The notes: generated by a model not told the origin, from the letters alone. Counted from the first letter of the stretch, positions 22,790 through 36,039 are shown. The stretch is DNA of 64,000 nucleotides from Polytrichum commune (GCA_950295325.1 OX485806.1:37264001-37328000); one strand, 5' to 3'. Numbers and translations: made by a program.

Positions 22790-24740
22790 CAAGAGCAAAG
22801 TTGGGTGTGCACACACACACACATCAGTTCCAGGCCCAAACTTTAGCAACAAGCAAGCACAGGTGAGCCAGAAGAAGCATGTGCACACATGGTGTAAGGA
22901 GTGCAAGGAAGCATAAATAGATTCATAATACAACACCCACAGTGACACACTTGACAAGATCCAACTAGGACGTCTCACACCGAATACACATGCAACTAGC
23001 AAGAAAAACACAGCATAGGCTAGATCCATTTCCGGAGTGCTCAAAGCGCTCATAACATACATCCTTGTGATCCAGATTCAGTGTCTCTCAATTCTTCCAA
23101 CTCAACCGTAAGACCATCTCACATAGATCTACACTATCCTCGCAGCTAACCCTTCCACCTTCTACACCAACTACCACTATACTACATAACTACCATAGTG
23201 GCACCAAATATGGCCTCCATGCATGGAGCTACATTGTAAGTCCCAAATCTCATACACTCCCGAAGGCAGCCATGACACTCCACAACGATGACAACGCTCA
23301 ACACACACACACACACATACAAACAACCAACAACAACATGTGGAGCGCCACACCACTACAACCACAACCTCCCTTGGCACAAATGCTCGCACAACAAGGT
23401 CTCCCTTTCTCACCTACTCCCCATCAAACCTAATTTGATAGCCACAAAGCTTCACAAAGCAAAAACTTACTCATGAAGTTGCATCTCCACACTCATGCCA
23501 CAAAACTACACATCCAAAAAGAACCTTCTTATCAAATTCCCACCCTTGCTACATCTCACAAAGTGACAAGCATACCTGCTTCCCTCATAGCACATAAAGA
23601 GAAACGCCATACCGTTGCAATCATTGTTGCCCCTCACATCAATGCTCACCAACTAGATACTCCCTACTCACCCATTGTCAACAAATACAAGACCCCCACT
23701 CTTGCCAAATCTCACAAAGTGTTAAACATATATAATTCCCTCATAGCACATAAGGAGAAATGCCATACCACTACAATCACTGCCTCCCCTTTCATCAATG
23801 CTCGCCAATTAGGTATTCTCTACTCACCCACTCCCCATCAAATTTTCCCTACCAACCACAAACCCTCACAAAGTAAAAACTTTCCTACGAAGCCGCATCT
23901 CCACATACATGCCACAAAGCAACAATATCATGAAGAGCCATCCCATTGAACCCATATTCTCGCCATAGCTCACAAAGTAACAAACAAAACATGCTCTTCA
24001 CATAGTACTTTGCAAGCTCCACTACAAATGCAACCCTTGCACCTTTCATAAGTCAAGAAAAACCCACCCCCCAAAAAAATATCACCCTCGTATCAATCCC
24101 AAAAGACAACTCTATTGCCCCCTCTATAGAAAAAAAACTACACCACCACACCACCACACCATCGCAACATCACACAACATGACAACTATAAAACAAAATC
24201 ACCAATGCCACCACATCGAAAAATCATACCAATCTAGTAACAACATTCAAGTGAGGCCACCAAGGCAAAATGCTTACCTAAGAGCAACCACTTTCACAAT
24301 ACCCCATTGTAGCAACCATAGTAGTAGCAACCCCCACTCGGCCCACCCCAACAGACACAACATCCTTGGACAAACACCGCCAAAAGCCAACAACTCCTAC
24401 ACCTCCTATGTAGCAACTCTTCAACAATGTTGCAGTCTTGATCATAGTAGCCTCACGGAAGCATCATCAGGCTTTAGTACCAGTAGTATCCACACACAAT
24501 GTAACACACACAGAGGGAGCCACACCAAGAAAAATCAATTCTTAAGTAGAATACTCAATAAGGGCGTGAAGAATAGCTGAAGGCACACCACCAAAGAGCC
24601 AACAATCACCCATCACTAATTGTAATGCACCCAAATATACCAAGAACCACCCTGCATTTGGAGGCCTAAGTGACTTTAACACAATATTTAGCAATCACAT
24701 GTTGCTTCCTCACACAACGCACATACACACACACACACCG
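22790..24740. repeat. A/C-rich strand-asymmetric tract with degenerate tandem repeats
   Basis: The plus strand is strongly depleted in G for about 2 kb. CA runs occur at 22808-22820, 23299-23315 and about 24725-24741. An irregular repeat is visible. GCCATACC(G/A)YTRCAATCA recurs at about 23606 and 23761, and CTCATAGCACATAARGAGAAAYGCC precedes both. The block CACAAAGY..AAAAACTTNCT..GCATCTCCACA occurs near 23460 and 23870. Open frames here (such as 23473-23949) repeat the same His/Thr/Lys-rich words and follow from the lack of G, so I do not call them genes. Confidence 0.55.
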
Positions 24741-25039
24741 AAATTTTTTTGGCAACCTTTCAACATCCTGAAGAGCATGTCCACTAGCCACTACCCCGAA
24801 GAGTACCAACAGCCTCACCAAATTCCTCAAGAAGCCCTCACCTTCACCAACAATACGTTATAGGAGGTAGCTCGTACAAGACTACTACATGTACGAGAGC
24901 GCAATAGAGGCATGGCGGAGAAGACATCAGGAAGACGGAGCTAGGGAGTAACCACCCATGCCATAGTCGCTACACCAACAACCAAGGTGACTCAAACCAA
25001 CTTCATGGGGTCTTGAGTCCAAAAAGGCATTAATCAACG

Positions 25040-26960
25040 TTAGGAAATTGTGACTATTGGCAACCCAACAATTCACATTGGAGAACACTTGGACATGGAA
25101 CTTGAAGATGTCTCACCAGCTCAAGGTAGTAGTTCACTCCAATAATTTTTTTCACAAAAAAATCTTAGAGCTACCTCAAGACAATTAGGTGCAACTCTAG
25201 AGGCCACTAACATGGTGATAAACACCCTTCCCAAAGTATCATACAAGAGTCCTAGGAAGGAGGATTCTATTAGCAATCAAAGTGCAAAGAGAAAAAAGCT
25301 TGACCATGATGTGAATGACACTAAGAGTAAGAAGGAAGTACTAGGAATTGATATTGTAACACAAATGTGGCTAGGATTTCTAATTCATGAAGCTATAGCA
25401 ATAGAGAGAGGTGAATTGTCATTGAAGGAGAAGCACACTAACTATGATTTTCAATGCCTCGACTCTCCACCCAATGAAAGAGATGAATTCCACAAACTTC
25501 GACGTACGTTTCCTAATTTGCTCAAAATGACTATTCATATGAGATGTTGGATGTGGTGTTGGGCCAACACCTACATTTTACTCAAATTCCGCACCTTAAA
25601 AATATCAATTGTAAAACATGACTCTCTTAGGGTTTTCGTGTCACCATATGATTTGACACTGACTTCAAGTCCATGAGCCAAGGAGAAGTGAAAAATGCAT
25701 GGTTGACAAGATTACAAACCATGGAGTTTCCACTCAATAAGAGCTATTTCAATCCCATTGATCTAGTTACAAATGCAGTAACCAAAAACTTGGTGGGCTT
25801 CACCAAATTACACCTCAAGAAACTACACATGAATGGGTTTGTTCTACTAACAGGGAGTAGAGTTTTGCTTTGGAACTTGAAGGAGGGGGAAGGTGATTGG
25901 CAAGGTGAAAAAATGATATGAATTGGCCACCTGAGCTCGCAACCTCTCCCTATATATCAAGGGCAACTCACTCATTGACAATCACGCCCGTAACATCTTC
26001 TGGACAATGATTAGAGAGAGTTCCTACGATGGCAAACTATTACAATGAAAATACATCACACTCATGATGCCAATCAATACTTTGCATTCCTCACATTCAT
26101 CCAAATAATCTCAAGATGCATTCTCGAAGTATGGCCTTACATACAACCATGAGAAACTTTAATTGAGTTTCACACGAGACAAGGAAACCACTACCCCCTT
26201 GGAGCTTAGGATAAGCACCACACTTGTGGCTCATAACCTTCCTAAAAGAAAACTCAAATCGACATCATCATCACACTCAAGAAGAAATTTGACGATGATA
26301 ATATTGTTGGTCTCACTGTTGGAAACCAAGCGGAGGATATGCAAGCCAGGTGGTGCCACATTGTGATGCCTAAACGTTGAAGTCTACACTGGATGGAATC
26401 ATAAACATGTATACATCTTCGGGAGGCGTATAGACTTTGTCCCACACAAAGGCAACATCGATGGAGCCAATGGTCCCAACAAAACTGCTCTCAGCCTCAC
26501 TCAAGCACCGGCTAGAGAGGCGATTGCCCAACAAATCAAGGCCATGGGCAATGCCAAAACTAACCCTGCCCTCATGGAGAAGCTCTTTGCAAAATCCATG
26601 TAAGAATGGGAAGATAGGTTTGATGGCAAGTTTGCGCAATTCGCCAACAATCAACCACCAATCAACCAAAAACCCACCTGAAGATTGAGAAGGCAACCAA
26701 CACCCTCATCCACCACTTTACCAACATCCAAGAGATCATCAACAACATGGCTATAGAGTTTCAACTATCACAACAAAAAATGCACCCCATCACCCAAAGC
26801 CTAGCAACATCCCTCCCATATCTATATACCAATATGTCTCCACCAACAATATGCAAGGCCCTAGTACCTCATTGGCTACCGCACATACAGGCTAACAAGA
26901 GTCATTTATTGCTCCTAATCATTAAAGACCAATATCCACATATTCATCAGAAAGTGGTGC
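25040..26960 (+). pseudogene. Decayed retroelement-like coding sequence, family unknown
   Basis: Stretches of plausible protein follow one another in shifting frames. They include MELEDVSPAQGSSSLQ before a stop, a 154-residue frame at 25212-25676, an 82-residue frame at 25673-25921, and later FGRRIDFVPHKGN and NPALMEKLFAKSM followed by stops. The composition is more protein-like than the A/C-rich tract before it. Multiple frame changes and stops show that it is dead. A LINE ORF1 or LTR gag origin is possible. No diagnostic motif (zinc knuckle, RRM, reverse transcriptase) was found, so no family is named. Confidence 0.35.
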
Positions 26961-27424
26961 TTCCTCCTCATATTTAATCGCATGTTGACATGAACTTATA
27001 ACCAATACAAGATTTTTTTTGTGTCTGCTTCTAGCATCTCGATTTAAAAATATCCCATGTCACATAGGACCCCTATGGAGTTGCCTTTCACATGCAAATG
27101 CTCAACCAAAAACAATATTGTTGGACGCAAGTGCAATCAACATTGTGCAAATATCCATGCTAAAGAAGGGTATTTGTACATGTACCCACCTTGGATGGTA
27201 GCACATCCACTCATACCAACATTGATATCCACTTTATATTTTCATGGGATATTTTAGGAATCTTTAAGTGATTATGACCCATTGGGTATCAAATTTCAAA
27301 TTTCATTCAATACCCTTACCCATTGGTATATAAAATCAATGAACCCCATGCAACATTGGTTCAAATGACCTCCAAATATTAAGAATGGTTAAAATTTTTC
27401 AAGGCCATGTCTTTTGGGGGGAAG

Positions 27425-27920
27425 GAACGTCCACACTTCCCAGATATTAGAAGGAAATAACCAAGTTGGGAATGGTGTTTCCTTATACACCCTTAAACCC
27501 CAAATCTACACTTCAGGTTCATTCTCCTTCACCAAAGCATATTTGCAAGGTACTACAACATTGAACATACTCATGCCAAGATGTTAGTAAGTGCACTTGA
27601 ACGCCAAGTGTCAAAAGGTGACACTAATGATGAAATTGTTGATCATTAGTGTAATCTTGCATACACCTCAAAACATGGTAAGGGACACTATTACACATGT
27701 AACACTAAATACCATAAATGGTGTAGCTCAATTGCCTTCAACATCAAGCCTTGGTCTATATTTTTTGAAGTCTAGGGTCTTTCAGGGTCCAAGAATTGGA
27801 ATGGATGTTCACTCCTACAGTAGATATTAGAGAGAAACCTTCAAGCTGGCAATGGTCCTTCCTCCCATACCTTTAAACCCCAGAATCTACACTCCAGGTA
27901 CATTCACCTCCACCAAAGGA
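27425..27920 (+). repeat. Direct duplication upstream of ARPC4
   Basis: About 27425-27547 and about 27779-27920 share, in order, GATATTAGA, GGAATGGTG or GGCAATGGTC, CCTTAAACCCC or CCTTTAAACCCC, AATCTACACTYCAGG, and TTCNCCTYCACCAAAG. The copies lie about 360 bp apart and the second lies about 110 bp upstream of the ARPC4 start codon. The duplication may have doubled promoter elements. Confidence 0.6.
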
Positions 27921-28028
27921 GATGTCCTCGCCTTTCGAAAGTTCACTTCTAGGCGACACTTCCTTCTTGTTTGCTTACCAAGTTGCAATTCTCTGTGTTT
28001 CATCGAAATCATTTTTAGGGTTAGGGCC

Positions 28029-31000
28029 ATGACGACCACCACCAACACCCAGGTACTGCAAATCCCCAACTTCCGATCATCCTTGCAATGCCGTTCTCCA
28101 CCTCCAATGCACCCAAACAACCTGGATATTTGTGAATTTGGCAATTTCTCAGAACTCTTAAATGCGATGTGAAGTTTGATGTGGAGATAGTGGGAGTTTG
28201 TGTTTTGATCTGATTGAATCGAGTGTGAATGTGTATGTGTGTGTGTGCAGGGGAATACATTAAGACCATACTTGACATGCATCAGGAACACTCTCACAGC
28301 AGCCATGTGCCTCCAGAATTTTCCTTGTCAAGAAGTGGAAAGGCATAACAAACCTGAAGTGGAATTCAAGTAAGTGTATCATTGGGTGGAGGTGGAATTT
28401 CGATTTTAATCTTTCAAAGAGCAGAGGAAAATGGTGCCAGTTTGTTAGATTAGGGTTTCCACAATGCCTCCTATCAAGTTATAAGAGAATTTGATCATTG
28501 TGTACTATATGACCTAGGGCTCCTTTTTTTCTTTTTTTGTGATTTTTCTTTTATCACACAAGTGCTTGATGATTTATTATTGACGTGGGGTTTGATTACA
28601 GGACAAGCCCGGAGCTTCTTTTGAACCCAGTAAGATCCGACATCTACTCTTGTCTCAGCTCATTTTTCATTTTAAAATTTTTAATCCTACCAAAAGTGAA
28701 CTTGAGTTATCAGTATCTCATAAATACATAGAGAAAGAAAATTCTTTAGATGTGCACAGTATGGGAAAGATGAGTACATAAGGTAGATGGGTCTTAGATA
28801 ATTTCTTTTTCCAACCTGCCCAATTCTCCTAGGATATGAAATACACGACTAAAACAAGATGGTTAGCAATTCCAAATCGAGGTTGTAGCCACTGTCCGCA
28901 TAATTTGCAGAGCTCATATGAATATCTTATTCATCATGAAAGTGAAGATTCTCGTGCTCATTAAATGGTCATATAGGTCCTCCCCATTATGTTGATTATT
29001 GAGCCTAGAATGAATATCATAATTTGAGCACGTAGTCCAATCTCTTTTAAACACATGTCTTATGGTATCTGTTCTTGGAGCCACATTTAACCACATACCA
29101 CTCAAATATAGGTGTCTGATAAGATAAGTAACTGAATTAGGCATGTTGACCTTATATTCTTACGATTCTACTTTCCCTCCCTTCCTCACTTCCCGTTAAC
29201 ACAAGAAATACTACACTGATGGCGTTAATGCATCCTTCAATTTACTTTCAATGGGCATTGTTGTGGAAGGAATGTGCACATGACCTAGTAGCTCCTTACC
29301 CCGATTTTGTTGGCCTTATCCCTAGCTCCATACCCCTCATTGTCCTTCCTCTCATTGGTTGCTGTTATTTAATTTCTAAATATTTATGGGGTTCCCCACA
29401 CTCTGACACAAATTGTTATCTAGTGTTGTAGTTTGGAAAGAGTACGAGTTCTACAGTTATGCTTTATGCAATGATGCTTCATGCATAAATTAGTTTTCTT
29501 TCAATGCCAGCCTGGTGTTCCTGAGGTTGTCTGTGGTTGATGTTTCAAGTAATGGTCTTTATGGTTGCTCAGATTCTGATTTGCAGAAACGAAGCAGAAA
29601 AATGCTTGATAGAGGCTTCCATCAACTCATTACGTATCAGCATCAAGGTGGGTTTCTAATGATAACCAAAATGTTATGTTCTTACATGAATGCTGTAGAA
29701 GCAAGTGCACTTAATGTTGGTTTGGACTATTGCAAACGTCTGCCAATGTTTCTTAGGGCCACTATATACTATGGCCAAGGCCCATGAACATAAAATTGTG
29801 AAGGCCCTTGAGTCTCGACTGAAGGCTGTAGCCAATTTCCTCATAAATCTTAGAGCTTATATGAGTATCTTATTCATTATCAAAGGGAAGATTCTTGTCC
29901 TCATTAAATGGTCATATAGGTCCCCCAAATTATGTCGACTATCAACTTAGAATGGCTATCATGTTTTCAGCACGTAGTCCAATCTTCTATCAAACACATG
30001 TATTTTTGGTATCCATTCTTGAAGCCACACCTACCCACACACCACAAATATAAGTGTCCGATCAAGATTGGTAATCAAGTTAGGCATGTCTACCTTAGTG
30101 GCAAGACATACGTGGCTAGGCTCTCAACTGAATGTTATAATATTACCATCCTATTCATGTGGGCCTTTTACACAATTAACTACAAAAACTCAAGGGTCTT
30201 GAGATTCTGAAGTGTCATGGTCTCCCAGTCTTGTGTTAGGCCCACCTCTTTGAGGTGGGCTTTACGCAAAATCTAGTAGACCATGAAACATCATCCATTG
30301 CATGTCATGTAGGACTCCATTCAAACTCCTTTGGTCCTTGGTCCCTTAGGCCCTTAAGCTCTTGTGCAACGTGAAGTGGGACAATCTTGGCAATTTCCAC
30401 AAATGAGAGGGTTAGATTTCAATGGTCACAGGCCCTGAAACGCTAGTATAAAGTGCTCTTTAGTTTGACTGTTTTCTTCATTTACAAAAAACCGCAGAAA
30501 CTTATCATGGATTATTGAAAAAAGACTAAACCCCAACTTTGTAGAGAGTATCATGCACACTTCTGTTGATGCAGTGTTGTATACTGGCTAAAACAATGCT
30601 GGTGGGGGAGGCAGGTGAAGCAAGCTGATGAACTGGAAAACATTTTGGCCAAAAAGTTCTTGCGTTTCCTCTCCATGCGGGCTGAATCATTTCAAGTTCT
30701 ACGTCGCAAGCCTGTTCAGGTACAATATCATTATTTTGAACCTTCCTAGCACCTGGAGAATCTTCACAAGCACTTTTTTTTGTTACATTTACACCACATT
30801 TAAGTGCCAATCATACAGAAATATATATGTATATATACTCAAACTGATGATGCTAATTTTTAAAGTCTCAGCCCACATACCGGGATCAGGTTATTTGTTA
30901 AGATTTTAAGTGCAAAGTATGTAGCCTTCTCTTTTGTAGATGGATGGGCATTTTTAGCATCTGGCTAATCCCTTTAATTATCTGGCTGTGTGACAGGGCT

Positions 31001-31828
31001 ATGACATTAGCTTTCTAATTACAAACTTCCATTGTGAGGAAATGTACAAGCATAAACTTATTGACTTTGTGGTAGCCTTCATGGAGGTATTACGTGTCAA
31101 AGACATTTTGAACCATCACATGCTTTCTTTTGTAGAATCTGAAGTATAACTACATGTTTACGTCCATTGGAATTAATGTTCGATGTTTTATCAAGAATTT
31201 AGAACCCCAAACCAATCTGACTTCAAACTCCTAGTTTCTATGAGGTATGCAGATGCTATTCGGTTACTTTTCTTAATCAGACACCCGTATTTGATTGGTG
31301 TGTGGTTAGGTGATGATCAAAGAACAAACACCATAAAGATACATAATTAAAATGGATTTGACAACGTCTATTTAAAAAAAAAACTACTCCACAATCAATA
31401 GTGAACACAATTGTGAGGGTCTGTGTATTCAGTTAAGGAATCAACAAACATGCACTTTTAGTAATTGTAACTAAATAAGGGAGATCCAATTTTCAATTCT
31501 TAGTTTCACTGATGCCTCATCATAGATTTGTTAATGCATCACAAGTTTGTTGTGTAAATCTAATTGGTAGAAGTTGGAGAGCATGAAGAACAAACCAAAT
31601 ACCCACATATCTTAATTTGAACTTTTATGAAGAAACTACTAGTTAGTATGAGAACATGACAGCTCATGTTAACATATACTATTATGCATCAATGAGAATC
31701 CATTTTTACATGATACATGTGGTTTTGACTTTTTGCAGGATATTGACAAAGAAATAAGTGAACTCAAGCTTTCTGTAAACACTCGAGGCCGATTGGTGGC
31801 AACAGAGTTTCTAAGACAATTCACATAG
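28029..31828 (+). CDS. ARPC4: Actin-related protein 2/3 complex subunit 4 (p20-ARC)
   Basis: Seven exons give 176 aa: 28029-28052, 28251-28369, 28602-28629, 29573-29647, 30615-30719, 30997-31086 and 31739-31828. All join in phase at GT..AG sites. The product follows ARPC4 almost throughout, with [52 protein letters not shown] and [17 protein letters not shown]4 and ARPC2 form the core of the Arp2/3 complex, which nucleates branched actin filaments; in plants it shapes trichomes and pavement cells. The length fits the family (about 169 aa), and no frameshift or stop is seen. Exon 1 is the least certain part. It is only 24 nt and adds MTTTTNTQ before GNTLR, where known plant proteins start with two residues and then N(S/T)LR. 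I chose it because it has the only in-phase ATG followed by a good donor (CAG/GTACTG) close upstream. Introns 3, 4 and 6 carry R1 repeats. Confidence 0.92.
28231..28249. repeat. GT microsatellite beside the ARPC4 exon 2 acceptor
   Basis: GTGTATGTGTGTGTGTG lies directly before the CAG acceptor at 28248-28250 and takes the place of a pyrimidine tract. Confidence 0.7.
28905..29150 (-). repeat. Family R1 dispersed repeat in ARPC4 intron 3
   Basis: Begins GAGCTCATATGAATATCTTATTCAT on the plus strand and runs through TCATTAAATGGTCATATAGGTCCTCCCC, GAGCACGTAGTCCAATCT and ACCACTCAAATATAGGTGTC in the same order as the copy at 29845-30115. Confidence 0.8.
29845..30115 (-). repeat. Family R1 dispersed repeat in ARPC4 intron 4
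   Basis: Full-length relative of the intron 3 copy in the same orientation. It shares TCATTAAATGGTCATATAGG, CAGCACGTAGTCCAATCT, AAACACATGTATTTTTGGT and AAGTGTCCGATCAAGAT. Confidence 0.8.
30240..30260. other. Perfect short hairpin in ARPC4 intron 4
   Basis: GCCCACCTC and GAGGTGGGC form a perfect 9-bp stem around TTT. No following T run supports a terminator role, and none is expected in this setting. Confidence 0.6.
31255..31620 (+). repeat. Family R1 repeat, long subtype, in ARPC4 intron 6
   Basis: Shares with 36040-36420 both the R1 core (GGTGTGTGGTTAGG or a variant, AACAAACACCATAA) and a further 180 bp that other copies lack. That extra part runs through TTTAGTTAAGGAATCAACAAAC, GGAGATCC and TTGTTGTGTAAATCTAAT. 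Confidence 0.75.
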
Positions 31829-34800
31829 GTCAGCACCTCCACTGGTCGACCAGAAACTTCTATTTTTAACACTTCTTTGAGCTGGCTTACATAATTAAGG
31901 CTCCAGAACGTCATCCAAATGGTTTCTGCTTGCTAAAAGAAATCATGACCCATTTGATCTATCTGATCCAGTTAATACCATGCTTTCTTCCAGTCATCTC
32001 CAAAATTATATAGGTTCATAGTTCCTTTAGTTTGACACAGTTGTCTTGGAAGATGGAAGCAGTTTGAGTTTGTGACATCGCTATTGTGACAGTTAATCAT
32101 TAGTAATATGTGAGAATGCAGCAGAAATTATGAGCTCCGAAATATAACAGGAAGAGATTACTTATAATATTTTAGGTTTAGGATTAAGAGCTTCTAGTCC
32201 AAGGCCCTATATTGGAAGATATTTCAACTTGGTGTAATGCCACTTTGGTGTATTGTGGCCTCTGCATCACCTTGATGAGAAATTGTAAAAACTTGTAGCA
32301 AACATGGAATTTATATTGAACAGTCACTTTTGGTTGATTTGTGACCACATCACTTTTGTCGCACTGCCACATTCTCTTTTGTCCTGGTTTCTTCTTATAT
32401 GACCGATTTCTTCAATTTTTGGTCCCCCTTCAATGAAGGCATTTTCATAAGCTATGTACATCCTTACGCTTTAGATAGCTACTATGGTGAAGAAAGTTAA
32501 ATTTTGGGCTAATCTCTGACCATGGAAATGAACCATGCAGGATGGGTGCAGAACTTGAAATAACATCTTAGATACAGCGAATTGTGATTTGCTTCAATTT
32601 GTGTCCACTTAAGGTTTAGTACATTAGATCCATAATGTGATAGGTCACCTTCAACAAACTAAACCCTGAAATTCAGAATGGGTTAGGATGTGGGAATTTA
32701 TGGGAGGTGTAGGCTACCTTGTAATAGCAAACCCAGTACACTGTTTATGGTTTGTAGTGTCACTGAGTATTTAGAATTAGCAATGCTATCACTTCTCACT
32801 AGAGGATTTACTTTTTACTGGCAAAGATTAAATAGGCTGTTTGGACATTGTAGAACATTAATGACTTTATTTGGTAAAATCTTACATTTCTGTAAAACTT
32901 ATAGCATTGACTAACTCCAACTAGTAAGTGACACTAAATACTATATATGGTGTATTACTCATACTAATGTGAGCTCCTGAACATTATCACACAACTCAAT
33001 CTTGCAGTGACAATGTTTTAAATTACGAGTGTGATTATTGTTGACTCCTGGAAAATGGGGAACCATTTAATAATTAACCTATGCTCCAATCTCATTGTAA
33101 CACGTGTCATTTTGGTGTCCATTCACAACCACAAACCGACACCATTCAAATATAGATGTTTGATTAAGAAGAGTGACCACACATAAGGTCCACATGCCTT
33201 ACAGAAGACATTGGAGGTGGCAAATCATACTCAAATCAAAGAAAGTAAAGAATAGAAAAGAATCGATGTTGTTCATGCACCAACGTGAAATGTGAGCTTG
33301 TTTGCCTTATATTGATCATGATTATCCATGATGTAGTATATGGCTTAATGCCTTCTTCTTGGGAAATGGGCTTCATAGTCTCATGTGTAATTTAGCAAAA
33401 TATCCCAGGGTTATGGTAGGGGTGTCATGGTCGATTTTAGTTTATTTAGTATTACATATGTGAGGTATTTGATGGTGTTTTGCTGTATAGATTTCATGAG
33501 GTTTTAGTGGTATTTTTGGTGGCATGGAGTTTCTTTAAGTTTGTTCATTTAGTGTTCATGGATGGCACCATGAACTCCCACCATGATCGTTATAAGTGGG
33601 TCTACCTTCCACCCATGATGTTTTAGGAGATTTATTAGTGGGTCATATTTGATATGTTTAATTTTGATGGTTGTTTCTATGTAACTGTCATGGCAATATG
33701 TAACTCAATGCATTATATTGTTAGTGATAGGGATGGGGTTAGTGGTATTTGGTGTGATTTAGGGCTCCGGTTATGCACAGGATGCTAGGCCATGGTCTTG
33801 CCATACTTTGGGAGCATGCATTCTTGTCTTGTTGAGTCATGGGATTTGTTGTTGGTGATTCCAACATTCATTAGTTTGCAATTTTTTTTGAATTTGTTGG
33901 CTTGTAGTGTTTGGGCTATGAGGTGTATTGCAGTGTTGTGTGTTGCTATATGTAGGCCTCTAATGAGTTGTTGTGCTGTTGGAGAGGAGGTATGGCCTCG
34001 TGTCTCATTGCTCTGGCATGGTGTGCAATTGGGGTTGGTGTGGGTTAGTGGCCATAATATGTTTTTATGTGGTTACCCATATATTGTTTGTATCATAATT
34101 TTAGTGTTTAGATGATTTGTGCATTGAAAGATGCCTTGTGCATCCGAAAAGAAGAGAGTTTATGCTTAACTTTCTTCAGCTGATAACTTGGCTATGGTGG
34201 TTTCTTGTTGTCTATGTTCTTTGTTGATATATAAGTTCTAGTATCAAGTTAAATTTAGACATTATGGCCAATTTCGGACAAAACTAATGGTTGATATCCT
34301 CCTCTGAATTCTCTCCACATCGTTACACCTTCCCACAACTTTGTTGTTGTGCCTCATATGTGACATCTAATGGTTTTTGTATCATGCACTTATGACCATG
34401 TAGTTGTGAGTTTGCACTATGTTTTTGTTTGTTATCACAGAATGTGTGCATAATTTTGCACTATTTGAAAGTTTGGAATTACCTAAATACCATATATATG
34501 TGTGTAGGTTTTGTACCCAAATCCAACATAAGGTAAATGTGTCTTAAGTGGTAAGTTTTTGTTGTTTGTCATGATTCCCAACTTGGATCTCAGAGTCAAG
34601 ATTCTCTTGATCCACAAATGTGATATGACATTCTAGGGATTTTATGAGCTCCTTGTTGCTGCTATGATTTTCTAAAGTTGAAAGTGTTACCCATAAAATA
34701 ACCATGTAGCCCCCCCCCCCCCAATTATGTTGACTAGGTCGAATGATTCTCTTTTAAACAAATGTTTTTTTGGTGTCCATTTTTAGATACACGCAACCAC

Positions 34801-35191
34801 ACACCATGCAAATACATGTGTTTGTTTAAGATGAATAATAAAATTGGGCCTACTTATCTAACCTCAAACCAACACTACATACGATTGTCATACCTTTGAA
34901 GACCCAAAATGTATGATTTCGGTACATAATGTTGCTTTTTAAGGTCCAAAAGTGGTTTTGGTATGGACACCTTAATATTCACATTAGACTAATAAGCACA
35001 CACATCTCCAAATAGTACATGAGTAAGTGCTTAGACATGATATTTATGCAACAAGCTGATGATCATGTTCAACACCAATTTGAAATTTGAGCAAAGTGCC
35101 ACATGTCGCTTTTCTATTAGTCTGAACCTCTACAAGGTCCCATAAGCCTTTTGGCTTCTTGGACTCTAGAATCAATTTCATTTCATTTCAG
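31829..35191. other. Intergenic DNA downstream of ARPC4
   Basis: No gene is recognised. R1 copies lie at about 33085-33205 and 34690-34865; the latter includes a run of 12 C at 34711-34722. The open frame at 33792-34115 is Val/Leu/Cys-rich without a recognisable pattern and is probably chance. Confidence 0.4.
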
Positions 35192-35947
35192 GTATCACCT
35201 CAAGGAGTTAGCATTTCGGCACCAAAGTGATGAACGTGCTTATCACCTACGGAAGAGCACTTCAAGTTTATTGGTGAGCTTGGTGCAACTAACTTAAGAC
35301 CTACTAACCATGGTCTTGTTTTTGGATTTTATGGGAATCTGCATTTTGGCTACCCAATGCATAATGAAGACTGTCATTTGGCTTTTGTTTGTTAAACCCA
35401 AATTTAAAGTTGCCAATAGAATGCCATTTTTTCTTTAAAATTGGAGTTAGGTCACAAGGGAGGAACTATCAATATTGATGTTTCGAAAAAAATATAGATT
35501 ATTTACATGACATTTGATATGGAGTTGTTTTTAAATATATAGCTATATTATTTTGTTGGCTTTTTAAACCTTTTAGAAAAAGAAAAAAAGCCATCTTACA
35601 ATTTTTGGTGCAGTTGGCCTCATGAAGCCAAAAAACAATGTCACTGCTGCTAACATAATGATCATGTCAGCATGAGCAGAGACAGGCAGTCACTCACTCG
35701 GGTGATCTGCCTCGATTGGGTCACTGCCAGGCCGAATGATATTTTACTTCAACCAAGGTGACCGTATCAAAATTTGTAGTGGATTTGATCTCTTCCCTGG
35801 CAGTACAGTTTAGCAGCGGTGGATTTTCAAGTGTCAACAATGATGCCTTTACCCGACTTAAAACATACGATACAGGTGTAAAATGATGGGTACAATCTCA
35901 AGTTTCTGTATAAAGACGATTCAGTGGATGACTTGATGGAATATTGA
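35192..35947 (+). pseudogene. Exon-like islands of an unidentified gene fragment
   Basis: Two islands look like coding exons. 35192-35273 is bounded by TTTCATTTCAG and GTGAGC and encodes YHLKELAFRHQSDERAYHLR plus a short Ser-rich end (27 codons). 35804-35947 follows CCCTGGCAG and encodes YSLAAVDFQVSTMMPLPDLK. It then continues HTIQV, one TAA, and in the same frame NDGYNLKFLYKDDSVDDLME to a TGA. GT after HTIQ could be a donor, in which case the TAA is intronic. The peptides have a protein-like composition unlike the surrounding noise. I do not recognise the family. No start or further exons were found, so I treat it as a gene fragment. Confidence 0.35.
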
Positions 35948-36039
35948 GAGTAGAACAGAGGCACTCAAAATCTTTGACAGGTTCAACAACCTAGCTTTAT
36001 TCGTTCCCCGCAGCAATCCATTACTTAAGGCATGCGGCT

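Noticed and set aside
23473-23949. 158-codon frame as a gene
   Set aside because: It is a by-product of G depletion and contains internal tandem duplication; the amino-acid words repeat with the DNA units.
33792-34115. 107-codon hydrophobic frame as a membrane protein gene
   Set aside because: Composition follows from a T/G-rich strand; no splice context, no family resemblance.
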